From Clostridia bacterium BRH_c25 (GTDB lineage Bacteria; Bacillota_A; Clostridia; Lutisporales; Lutisporaceae), in the NCBI GenBank assembly GCA_001515955.1, contig LOES01000092.1:1-13276 (forward strand): a DNA stretch of 13,276 nucleotides, written 5' to 3'. A program made the translations under genes and the position numbers. The notes under the pieces were generated by a model. That model was not told where the DNA came from. It saw nothing but the letters and a program-made list of their open reading frames with translations, and ran no database searches. Below, one piece after another: positions 6,268 through 12,841 of this stretch. How positions within the stretch are numbered: position 1 is the first letter of the stretch; the number at the start of each line of letters is the position of its first letter.

Positions 6268-6729
6268 GTGTCAAGAGCTGCTGTATCTAAACGTATATAT
6301 GAAATGCTTATCAAACACTTAACAAGTATTAAAGAGGAAAAGCTTAATGTAATTGAAAAATACTACCCTGTATGGACTAATGAAAGAAGTGACTTCCAGG
6401 AACTAATGGATTCCTACATTAAGAGTATTGAGAACACTATATACAATGAGATTGAAGTGGATGACAATGCATCTGATGCTTGCCCTTTCGTAATCATCGG
6501 GAGCCAGGTGATGCTAAAGGATTCTTATACTAATAAAAGTGAGGAAGTGAAAATTGTATCACCCTTTACTGAGGAGATGAGCTTCAATGTGGATAGTGCA
6601 TCATATTTATCTCCCATGGGCAGAGCATTTCTGCTGAAGAAAATTGAAGATGACATTAAGGTAGAAACCCCAATGGGGATATTTCAATATATAATCGAAT
6701 CTATAGAAATACCGCCTGATATGTTTTAA
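6268..6729 (+). CDS. GreA/GreB-like transcription elongation factor paralogue
   Basis: A 153-residue protein. The C-terminal half (about 73-148) is a GreA/GreB FKBP-like domain: VIIGSQVMLKD, then YLSPMGRAFLLKKIEDDIKVETPMG and FQYIIESIEI, matching the Gre pattern SPLGRALLGKKVGDxVxVxTPxG. The N-terminal half (about 5-62) is helical and could form the coiled-coil hairpin that reaches into the RNA polymerase secondary channel. Acidic residues E39, D42 and E45 (TNERSDFQE) sit near its expected tip. The hairpin is shorter and not classical, so cleavage-stimulating activity is uncertain; it may be an RNA-polymerase-binding regulator. GTG start with AAGGAGG 7 bases upstream. It is the only plus-strand gene here, with a hairpin in its leader, and its last ten codons and stop are tandemly duplicated downstream. 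Confidence 0.8.
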   Translation: MSRAAVSKRIYEMLIKHLTSIKEEKLNVIEKYYPVWTNERSDFQELMDSYIKSIENTIYNEIEVDDNASDACPFVIIGSQVMLKDSYTNKSEEVKIVSPFTEEMSFNVDSASYLSPMGRAFLLKKIEDDIKVETPMGIFQYIIESIEIPPDMF

Positions 6730-6768
6730 TACAAATCTATAGAAATACCGCCTGATATGTTTTAATAC
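6698..6768. repeat. 36-bp tandem duplication at the 3' end of the Gre-like gene
   Basis: 35 identical bases at 6698-6732 and 6734-6768, period 36. The unit contains the last ten codons (SIEIPPDMF region), the TAA stop and a few bases after. Because 36 is a multiple of three, the second copy stays in frame behind the first stop and ends in the same TAA. Perfect identity suggests a recent slippage event. Confidence 0.95.
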
Positions 6769-6916
6769 TGTTCTTATGCAGTTTGGAAGATAATTCAACA
6801 ACCACCTTTTTACCTGAGTGGGCGAACTTGATTTCATCCTTAAAATATGACACAGCTGCTTCATCAACAGCTGTGTCACTAATATATCCTGTTTTATTAT
6901 ACAATTGTTGTTCCAT
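6737..6916 (-). CDS. Possible small soluble protein (59 residues), convergent with the Gre-like gene
   Basis: The frame from ATG at 6916 starts MEQQLYNKTGYISDTAVDEA and continues with KDEIKFAHSGKKVVVEL, a well-balanced soluble alpha/beta composition; the longer overlapping frame on the same strand is basic, Trp/Cys-rich and unlike a protein. It lies 54 bases below the SSB gene. The ribosome site is poor (GGACC). An AAGGGAAT-ATG at 6952 in a different frame opens MLGTKLAVEYYGP, so a frameshift near 6916 joining the two is conceivable. The final codons and stop lie in the second copy of the 36-bp duplication, so its natural C-terminus may have been changed. A perfect 11-bp inverted repeat lies inside it. 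No family recognised. Confidence 0.45.
   Translation of the reverse strand: MEQQLYNKTGYISDTAVDEAAVSYFKDEIKFAHSGKKVVVELSSKLHKNSIKTYQAVFL
6848..6878. repeat. Perfect 11-bp inverted repeat between convergent genes
   Basis: TGACACAGCTG (6848-6858) and CAGCTGTGTCA (6868-6878) with a 9-base loop. On minus it is followed by TATTTTAAGG, on plus by TAATATATCC then GTTTTATT: weak T-runs on both sides. It may terminate both the SSB/Tad transcript and the Gre-like transcript, or be a coding palindrome within the small ORF. Confidence 0.5.
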
Positions 6917-6970
6917 GGTCCGTAATACTCAACTGCAAGCTTTGTACCAAGCATATTCCCTTGCTGCACT

Positions 6971-7294
6971 TTACTCATTCTTTTTGAAGTTTGTGGGATG
7001 CACACTATCTGCATAAAGCTCTGTTACGTAATGAATTTCCTCCTTTTCATATTTCCTGGTCTGAAGCCTGCCTTCAGCTGCAACAAGCTCACCTTTTTTA
7101 AGATATTTTGCAATAAACTTTTCAGGAAGGTTCCAGGCTACGATCTGGATGAAGTCAGTATCCCTGTTGCCTTCTTTGTCGATATAGTCCCTGTCTACTG
7201 CCAGAGTGAATTTAGACACCCTTTTCTTTTCGTCGAAGGTCTTTGTTTCCGCATCTGCTGTAAGCCTGCCCATCAGGATTGATTTGTTTAACAT
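6971..7294 (-). CDS. ssb: Single-stranded DNA-binding protein lacking the acidic tail (SsbB-like)
   Basis: A 107-residue OB-fold protein: MLNKSILMGRLTADAETK, FTLAVDRDY, DFIQIVAWN, LVAAEGRLQTRKYE and VTELYADSVH are the standard SSB strands. Replicative SSBs continue for 50 or more residues to an acidic DDDIPF-type tail that binds repair and replication partners. This protein ends just after the OB fold at FKKNE. In that it resembles Bacillus SsbB (YwpH), which coats DNA during competence. ATG at 7294 has AAAGGCGG 7 bases upstream; a frame six codons longer has no such site. It is 40 bp below the last Tad-like gene and may be co-transcribed; a TATAAT at 7315-7320 offers a possible separate -10. 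A plasmid or phage-type SSB is an alternative origin. Confidence 0.88.
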   Translation of the reverse strand: MLNKSILMGRLTADAETKTFDEKKRVSKFTLAVDRDYIDKEGNRDTDFIQIVAWNLPEKFIAKYLKKGELVAAEGRLQTRKYEKEEIHYVTELYADSVHPTNFKKNE

Positions 7295-7334
7295 TGTATT
7301 ACCGCCTTTCATTATATAATATAGCTTGAGGTAC

Positions 7335-8114
7335 TTACCTTTTTATCTCACTTCCGCCTATTCCGTAAGCAAAAAACTTTTCTTGCCTGAAAGGATTGAG
7401 TGAAGGTATAGGTATTCCTTCACAAAACACTAAAAAGTTTACACCGTTAATTCCGCTTAGCTTATCATCTACAGCATCATCCAAAGAAAAAACAATTTTA
7501 TAATTACTGCCGCTTTCTTTATCCATCCTGTTATTTAAAAAACCGTTAAGCTCATTTATAATGTATTGTGTGACCAAAGCTTTCCTGTCTTTAGACTCTA
7601 ACCCGATGTCCCCAGCCTTTACCCATATCCTGTTTTCAATGTCATACACCTGGTCGGACAAGGTGAACTTATAGCTCTTCCCCCTGTACTCTATCAGATA
7701 TTCTTTTTCTCCTGCCGGATCGTAGCAATACCAATTGTCGTCAGCATCCGCTATCATCAGCCTGTCATACAGGATTATTACTTTCATTGGCATGTAATGC
7801 TTTAATTCATTCTGCTTATCAGCATCTCTTATGCTGAGATTTCTGAAGAAGAGCCTGTAAAACCATTTCAAAGCCTCTTCCCTGTCAACAGGTACATTGG
7901 TTCTATCCTCGTATCCGATTCCATAACCTGTGCCTTGATCACGCAGCATCACTTCAGTATTATATGAACTATACCCGGAGGCTGCATTGGCTCCTGCATC
8001 CAGAGCCCTCTTGTACCGTTCAGCCATGATATCTATATTGTCCACTCCTTTACCTATGAAGAATATACTCCAGGTGCAGAATATAAAAACAAGGCTCAAG
8101 AAAAATGCTTTCAT
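7335..8114 (-). CDS. Membrane-anchored protein of the Tad-like locus (TadE/TadG-position)
   Basis: A 259-residue protein with one N-terminal membrane helix (about 2-20, MKAFFLSLVFIFCTWSIFFIG). A large outside part follows, Tyr- and Asp-rich, with no cysteine-bridge pattern. After the anchor come VDNIDIMAERYKRALDAGANAASGY and a long mixed alpha/beta body. The residues just after the anchor resemble the region of TadE/TadG-type minor pilins where the N-terminal helix continues, but no TadE Pfam signature is clear to me. There is no prepilin-peptidase Gly-x4-Glu site. ATG at 8114 has GGGAAG upstream and stands 24 bp below the preceding gene. It is the last Tad-like gene before the SSB. The role is inferred from position: surface subunit or assembly factor of the pilus or secretion apparatus. 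Confidence 0.72.
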   Translation of the reverse strand: MKAFFLSLVFIFCTWSIFFIGKGVDNIDIMAERYKRALDAGANAASGYSSYNTEVMLRDQGTGYGIGYEDRTNVPVDREEALKWFYRLFFRNLSIRDADKQNELKHYMPMKVIILYDRLMIADADDNWYCYDPAGEKEYLIEYRGKSYKFTLSDQVYDIENRIWVKAGDIGLESKDRKALVTQYIINELNGFLNNRMDKESGSNYKIVFSLDDAVDDKLSGINGVNFLVFCEGIPIPSLNPFRQEKFFAYGIGGSEIKR

Positions 8115-8138
8115 AATGCCACTTCCCGTATTATTTTT

Positions 8139-8585
8139 CTATTGAATATAGACCGATGCTTTGGCGAAATACCTGATGTCCGCTTCAGCACCTGATTTTG
8201 TGCCGAAAGGAGTAATTTCATACAGTCTTCCCAAGGGATGCTTGTTTTGAAACTCCACATAGATATTGATAATGTCGTAGCCCTCCGAGCGCAGATCCTT
8301 CCCGATAACCTGCGAGCCTGCAATTACCTCAGGGGTATCTGTTGTTCCGGTGAACTTCTCTGCGGTCACACTAATATCAAATATCCCGAACCTTGAAAGA
8401 CTATGCTCCAATTCATTATAGACAGAATTGTATAAGGCACCCTTCTTGGCTGACACCTGGGTGTATTGATATACAGTATTTTCTACCATCTGCTGCCTTA
8501 TTTTGAAGTCCCTGTCCAAAACGGCATGGAATGAATACCACGTGAATATGGGAATTACCAAAAGCGATGCCCAGAACTTTTCCAT
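8139..8585 (-). CDS. TadE-like membrane-anchored minor pilin candidate
   Basis: A 148-residue protein starting MEKFWASLLVIPIFTWYSF, a single N-terminal helix. It is followed by a polar helical stretch (DFKIRQQMVENTVYQYTQVSAKKGALY) and a beta-rich end containing ITPFGTKSGAEADIRYFAKAS. The short anchor plus long amphipathic helix is the layout of TadE/TadF and DUF4320-like proteins of clostridial Tad loci. The first six residues are identical to those of the next gene upstream. The start chosen is ATG at 8585, with GAGGTG 9 bases upstream; a GTG at 8597 overlaps that site. Glu2 comes directly before the hydrophobic core and there is no cleavable prepilin leader. It lies 32 bp below the 124-residue gene and 24 bp above the 259-residue gene, in one operon. 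Confidence 0.7.
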   Translation of the reverse strand: MEKFWASLLVIPIFTWYSFHAVLDRDFKIRQQMVENTVYQYTQVSAKKGALYNSVYNELEHSLSRFGIFDISVTAEKFTGTTDTPEVIAGSQVIGKDLRSEGYDIINIYVEFQNKHPLGRLYEITPFGTKSGAEADIRYFAKASVYIQ

Positions 8586-8617
8586 ACGGCTATTCACCTC
8601 ATAATCATGCTTTTTAA

Positions 8618-8992
8618 TTAAAGCTTTGTAATCGTAATCCGGGTTGTTTCCCCGCTCTTTTTTACTATTACCACTTTATAATTGCTGGCAGGTTCAACTG
8701 CAGACCCAATATTAGCAATACCATCATTATATGCTACTCCATTTAATGTGATTGTCACACCCTCACCAGCTTCTAAATGTTCTCCTATTTTTCCACTTAT
8801 TCCCGATCCGATAACCTCGAAAGTGATAGTTCCATCCCCTATTTCCAGCTTAACGGCAGTAAGGGTCTGATTGGCCATTTGCGCCATTGCCATCTGTGTT
8901 TCCTTCTGTGGATTATATACCTGGTTGACATACATAAGCCCCGCTGCTGCAACCACCACAAATATCAATATTACCGCCCAAAATTTCTCCAT
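8618..8992 (-). CDS. Small membrane-anchored pilin-like protein of the Tad-like locus
   Basis: A 124-residue protein directly below tadC, where Flp pilin or TadE genes stand in classical loci. It has an N-terminal helix (MEKFWAVILIFVVVAAAGLMY), then a Gln/Met-rich linker (QKETQMAMAQMANQTL). The rest is a compact beta-rich domain of alternating Gly/Thr/Ile/Val strands (GDGTITFEVIGSGISGKIG, GVTITLNGVAY), ending ITITKL. The beta domain makes it much longer than a typical Flp pilin, and no G-x4-EY processing site is present. It has one membrane anchor and no cysteines. ATG at 8992 has GGGGAG 8 bases upstream. Its abundance and surface location are guesses; the major subunit of this divergent filament is one reading, a periplasm-facing assembly protein another. 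Confidence 0.7.
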   Translation of the reverse strand: MEKFWAVILIFVVVAAAGLMYVNQVYNPQKETQMAMAQMANQTLTAVKLEIGDGTITFEVIGSGISGKIGEHLEAGEGVTITLNGVAYNDGIANIGSAVEPASNYKVVIVKKSGETTRITITKL

Positions 8993-9014
8993 AATCCATT
9001 CTCCCCTTCATCTT

Positions 9015-10187
9015 TTACTTGATATAGTTCATCGGATTTGAAAGTGTCGACAGGCTGTATGAGAAATACACCATGGCCACAAGCATTACCAATACCACCG
9101 GCACCATAGCTATTACCTGCTTGGACTTTCTTCTTTTTATACTCTTTATCTCCAGCCATTTAAGCTGGTTGACCGCCATTTCATCAATATTGTCCACTAT
9201 GTTAAGAAGCCCTGTGCTCATAGAAAGCCGCATAGCCTCCAATAGTTCAAAAAGCTCCTGATTGTTCACCCTTTTCAACAGGTTGTCAAAGGAGGCTTCT
9301 CCCTTACCGCTTTTTATATTGTTCAGTGCTTCGGTTAAAATAGATTTATAGATATCTGCTATTACCAGAATATTTATGAGTACGTTTTTTATGTTAAAGG
9401 GAGGAAGTCTCCCAAATATAGAAAATACATATATGTAGTTCAATATCTCCCAATCCCTTTTATCCTCAATAAGCATCAACTTTAAATGACCGATTATATT
9501 GGGCATAAAATACATGGCTAATGCTGCCAGTAAGGCTGATAGATATATGGGGTAATCCCTTTCTATAGTCCTTATCCTTATCAGTTTCTTGTACATTCTT
9601 TTAGCTGCAGCACCTGCATCCTCTTCCAAACCAGCCCATTTACCGCTTATCTGAGCTTCTATATACTCTATATACATTTGAGAATTCTGTTTGTTCTTAA
9701 GCTCTTTAAGAGTGACTTTATCTCCGGGCAGACAGTTATCTAAATAACTGAATATCTCTTTTTCCAGCCGCAGGGTATGTGTATCCGGCACTACCGCTAT
9801 GTCTATCAGAGTCTTTTCTATATTTAAATCACCTATTATGCCGTCATAAAGCATAAAAGTATTTGTAGTTTGTATACTGATGAAAAATACGAATCCAACA
9901 ATAAAAAGCATTGTCTTTGCCAGATAGAAGCCTTCAACAGAAATCCCTAGTCCTGAATCAGTTATGAGTTCTTCAGTGTTTCTGTACCTTTTGCTCTTGT
10001 ATCCCGGCATAAAGGGCAGCAGTCTGCTGATACTTATCAAATAACTTTTCCTTGCATAATCCGCTCTATATAACCTTTTTATTTTCTGATACCTGAAATA
10101 TTGGTAAGCATATATGGAAATTGCGACTGCCAGCAGAACAATTGCAAGTGCTTGAATTATTATGAAATACTGTATATCCCTCACCAC
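9015..10187 (-). CDS. tadC: TadC-like inner-membrane platform protein with enlarged loop
   Basis: A 390-residue integral membrane protein of the type II secretion F / TadC kind, part of the platform that couples the TadA ATPase to filament assembly. Predicted helices lie at about 8-29, 88-108, 211-235 and 355-378. The F-domain is the cytoplasmic segment between the last two, ending in the typical GLLNIVDNIDEMAVNQLKWLEIKSIKRRKSKQVIAMVPVVLVMLVAMVYF-like stretch (about 326-376). The loop between helices 2 and 3 (about 109-210) is larger than in TadC proteins I know. GTG at 10187, or a second GTG right after, follows AGGAAGG. It is 7 bp below tadB and 22 bp above the first pilin-like gene, so co-translation is likely. 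Confidence 0.85.
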   Translation of the reverse strand: MVRDIQYFIIIQALAIVLLAVAISIYAYQYFRYQKIKRLYRADYARKSYLISISRLLPFMPGYKSKRYRNTEELITDSGLGISVEGFYLAKTMLFIVGFVFFISIQTTNTFMLYDGIIGDLNIEKTLIDIAVVPDTHTLRLEKEIFSYLDNCLPGDKVTLKELKNKQNSQMYIEYIEAQISGKWAGLEEDAGAAAKRMYKKLIRIRTIERDYPIYLSALLAALAMYFMPNIIGHLKLMLIEDKRDWEILNYIYVFSIFGRLPPFNIKNVLINILVIADIYKSILTEALNNIKSGKGEASFDNLLKRVNNQELFELLEAMRLSMSTGLLNIVDNIDEMAVNQLKWLEIKSIKRRKSKQVIAMVPVVLVMLVAMVYFSYSLSTLSNPMNYIK

Positions 10188-10194
10188 CTTCCTG

Positions 10195-11079
10195 TCAATT
10201 TTGCAGCTTCCTCATCCAATGTATAAAAAGTGCGCCAAGACCGCTTATAAACATCAATATGGCAGTCAGGTTCTGAGCTTGTATACTCCCATATATATCA
10301 CTCATGTTCAGATCAATAAGCAGACTGGCATTGTACCATTTAGTCACCGGTATCACCAAAAAGGGAGCGAAAAAAACAAAAATCTGCATGCCCAGAAGCT
10401 CAGCATCATTGTATCCCTGTTCAATATTCAAGAAGGTCACTATATTGGTCAGCCTTTTCAGGTTATTGGATATTACATCCTCACCGGAGAACTTATTGTC
10501 TTTTTCCAAAACCATCCCGCCATTTTCCTTTGCAAACAGAATAAGACGGCACAGCATCTTGAGCCAAATCGTAGGCATTTTCTGCTCCAGCTCCCCTATC
10601 TTTCTTTCATAATCCGGCACCGATAATGCCTCCTTGATTTTCACGATATATACCCTGTTGCTTTTGGGGCACCGGGAGATTGTATCCTCCAAAGCAGGTA
10701 CAATGTTGCCTTTATAATGATTATAGTAATGAGTGAGTTTTTTTAAGGTATTGGGCAGGTCGCTTTTAATCCGCTTCTCATATATTTCAAAATATGATTG
10801 CCCGCATAGATACACAAATATCATTGTTGAAAAAACACACAGAACCTTATGATACCAAAGGCCGCTAAAGGTGTTGTATGCAAAAAGAAAGTAGATGGCG
10901 CCAAGCAGTGTTAATGCAGCAAGCAGCACAAAGCTTGTCCCGATATTCTGAGCAGGTGATTTTTGATTGATTAGAGTCATGCGGTTGTTGAGCTTAAATA
11001 ACAGGCAGTAATAAGGATTATGCTTGTTATAGCCATTAAGGTCCGCACTTTTGTCAAGCTTCCAAGTAATTCGTCTCAC
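10195..11079 (-). CDS. tadB: TadB-like inner-membrane platform protein
   Basis: A 294-residue protein with helices at about 46-68, 76-96, 230-247 and 268-289. The cytoplasmic F-type domain between the second and third contains LPNTLKKLTHYYNHYKGNIVPALEDT and FAKENGGMVLEKDNKF, the equivalents of the TadB ALDLLARALRAGHSL-like and LGRLLxxVS-like segments. It should pair with TadC as the platform under the ATPase. The GTG start overlaps the TadA stop by four bases (GTGA), so translation is coupled. An internal ATG at residue 34 (MTLINQKS) would remove only the polar N-terminus and is an alternative start. Its sequence similarity to classical TadB looks low; topology, the partner genes on both sides and the overlaps support the call. 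Confidence 0.82.
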   Translation of the reverse strand: MRRITWKLDKSADLNGYNKHNPYYCLLFKLNNRMTLINQKSPAQNIGTSFVLLAALTLLGAIYFLFAYNTFSGLWYHKVLCVFSTMIFVYLCGQSYFEIYEKRIKSDLPNTLKKLTHYYNHYKGNIVPALEDTISRCPKSNRVYIVKIKEALSVPDYERKIGELEQKMPTIWLKMLCRLILFAKENGGMVLEKDNKFSGEDVISNNLKRLTNIVTFLNIEQGYNDAELLGMQIFVFFAPFLVIPVTKWYNASLLIDLNMSDIYGSIQAQNLTAILMFISGLGALFIHWMRKLQN

Positions 11080-12815
11080 CCCCTTGCATATTCAGGCAAA
11101 TCCATGCCTGTATCTTTCTCAATCAGTCTGACAAGGCTCTTTACATATTTCCATGCTTCATTGTTCTTCTTTGCCTTTTCTATCATTCTTCCGGAGGGAT
11201 AGTTTATAAATCTTGCAATCCCATCCTCCATTTTCATAATTGTATTCAGCCTGAACATATTATATGGATTGCTCTGTATCTGCTGAATGTAATACATCCT
11301 CTGCAGCTTCTCATTATCAAGCTCCATACTATAGTCAAAATCACTTGATGCCGCTACCAACGGCACAATTTCCACAACCTTGGTTATCATTATCTTCCCA
11401 TCAATAATCTCATGCTGAAATATCATATTTATATAATGAATTATATCCATTACGGCACTTTGCTCTGAAAAGTACCGTCCTGTACCAATAAGCATGTTTT
11501 TGAGACGAGGCACAGTAGTCTCCGGGTTTGTTATATGGGTTGTGAACCATGCAGCAACAGAAACAGACTGTACCAGCTGTATAAAAGCAAATAACGCATT
11601 TCCATCCCTGACCTCTCCTATATTTGCTACATCTACGGACATACGGAGCATAGTCTTGACTACGTCCAGAAGCTCCTTGCCGTTTATAGCCTGTCCCTCG
11701 ACAATCCTCTTGAAGGGGTATTTCTCCATAACATGCTGTTCAAAGTAATCCTCAACGGTACCAATATGCAGAAAATCGTCCAACAGTTCGTACATCACAT
11801 TCAAAGTTGTGGTCTTTCCGCTTCCGAGTCCCCCTTGTAGACATATGCTTTCTCCTGATTTAACAAGAGCAATTATAAGTGTCCTGAGCTTGTCCATGGC
11901 TATCAAGTCCTTGAAGCCTGAATTGCTTTGATTGAAGATTCTTATGCATAGATTGCGGGCTGAGAAATAAGGCTTCTGGGTGACTGTTATCCTTGCTCCA
12001 TCACCTCTATGGCATAATATCTCCGGATGGCTTACATCCAGCTGAGGACAATGCTTTTCAAAGCTTATGGCCCTGTCCTGTATAACCCTTGCATCACTTT
12101 CACTGATCTTTAGGAAACTCAGCCATATCTTTTTCCCGCACCAGCAGTAAATGTATTTGCCATTGTTGGAAAAACCCACTTCATTAATATTTGAATATGC
12201 CAGCATGTCAATATGCTTGAGGCCAAATATTTCCGCATATAACCTCTGGGTGATAATCTCTATCTTGTCAGTGAAGGAAAGTATATAATTCTCACTATTG
12301 TAAATGTGATTAATATCCTCCTCACCATATTCATATCTCATACTTTCATAGCCCTCAGCCTCTCTGGTCTTGCCGCAGAAGGGATACTCTGACAGAAGGC
12401 AGTTAAAGGCACCATCTCTCCCATTACTTCCAGTTGTGCTGTTCTTATATAGTATTATTTCGAATTTTTCTCTGGCGGTCAGATTCTCAGGGTCATTGAA
12501 GGGCAATATATTATCGATCAATCCACTTGCTTCATCAACTCTGATTCCCTCACGAATACATACATCCTCCAGCCCACCATCCTGTCCGTCCATATATAAA
12601 TCAAAGCCTGTGAGAATACTGTTCTTTATATGTGACTTAATGATTCCCCTGGCCTCAGGAAGACCTGAGGTTGACTTTTCCTTGTAATCCCTGAGCAGTG
12701 ATATTATTTTCCTTTCCTGCTCATCAGACGGGTCTGAATTGATGAAGCTGTTGATATACTTTTCCATATGAAGCTGCAGCGAATCGATAATCAGATATTT
12801 CTTTAAATCCAACAT
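11076..12815 (-). CDS. tadA: TadA/CpaF-like secretion ATPase, divergent
   Basis: A 579-residue VirB11/CpaF-type ATPase, the motor of the Tad-like machine on the cytoplasmic face. The N-terminal 185 or so residues are a long helical region not typical of the family. A CpaF-type N-domain follows (GLKHIDMLAYSNINEVGF, then DGARITVTQKP and LCIRIFN). The nucleotide-binding core has Walker A GGLGSGKTTT (Lys near residue 334), the Asp/Glu box GTVEDYFE and a Walker-B-like NIGEVRDGNALF (about 398-409). The His-box region reads SVSVAAWFTTHITN where CpaF proteins have GHxGSxxTxHAN: the central Gly residues are lost but TTH is kept. ATG at 12815 follows a G-rich site (GGGGGGGAGA); the frame opens five codons earlier at TTG. 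It lies 26 bp below the TadZ-like gene and overlaps tadB by four bases. Confidence 0.88.
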   Translation of the reverse strand: MLDLKKYLIIDSLQLHMEKYINSFINSDPSDEQERKIISLLRDYKEKSTSGLPEARGIIKSHIKNSILTGFDLYMDGQDGGLEDVCIREGIRVDEASGLIDNILPFNDPENLTAREKFEIILYKNSTTGSNGRDGAFNCLLSEYPFCGKTREAEGYESMRYEYGEEDINHIYNSENYILSFTDKIEIITQRLYAEIFGLKHIDMLAYSNINEVGFSNNGKYIYCWCGKKIWLSFLKISESDARVIQDRAISFEKHCPQLDVSHPEILCHRGDGARITVTQKPYFSARNLCIRIFNQSNSGFKDLIAMDKLRTLIIALVKSGESICLQGGLGSGKTTTLNVMYELLDDFLHIGTVEDYFEQHVMEKYPFKRIVEGQAINGKELLDVVKTMLRMSVDVANIGEVRDGNALFAFIQLVQSVSVAAWFTTHITNPETTVPRLKNMLIGTGRYFSEQSAVMDIIHYINMIFQHEIIDGKIMITKVVEIVPLVAASSDFDYSMELDNEKLQRMYYIQQIQSNPYNMFRLNTIMKMEDGIARFINYPSGRMIEKAKKNNEAWKYVKSLVRLIEKDTGMDLPEYARG

Positions 12816-12841
12816 TCTCCCCCCCAACAAGTGAATTCAAA

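Noticed and set aside
6698..6768. CRISPR-like repeat
   Set aside because: Only two copies with a one-base gap and no spacers; this is a tandem duplication of coding sequence.
6607..7014. 135-residue minus-strand frame
   Set aside because: It crosses the end of the SSB gene, the duplication and the Gre-like gene in antisense; composition is atypical (basic, Cys/Trp-rich) and the repeated RRYFYRF comes from the 36-bp duplication.
8111..8323. 70-residue minus-strand frame
   Set aside because: Different-frame shadow within the 148-residue pilin-like gene, with basic, unlikely composition.
10162..10626. 154-residue plus-strand frame
   Set aside because: Antisense shadow of the TadB-like gene, which has membrane helices, operon context and an overlapping coupled start.
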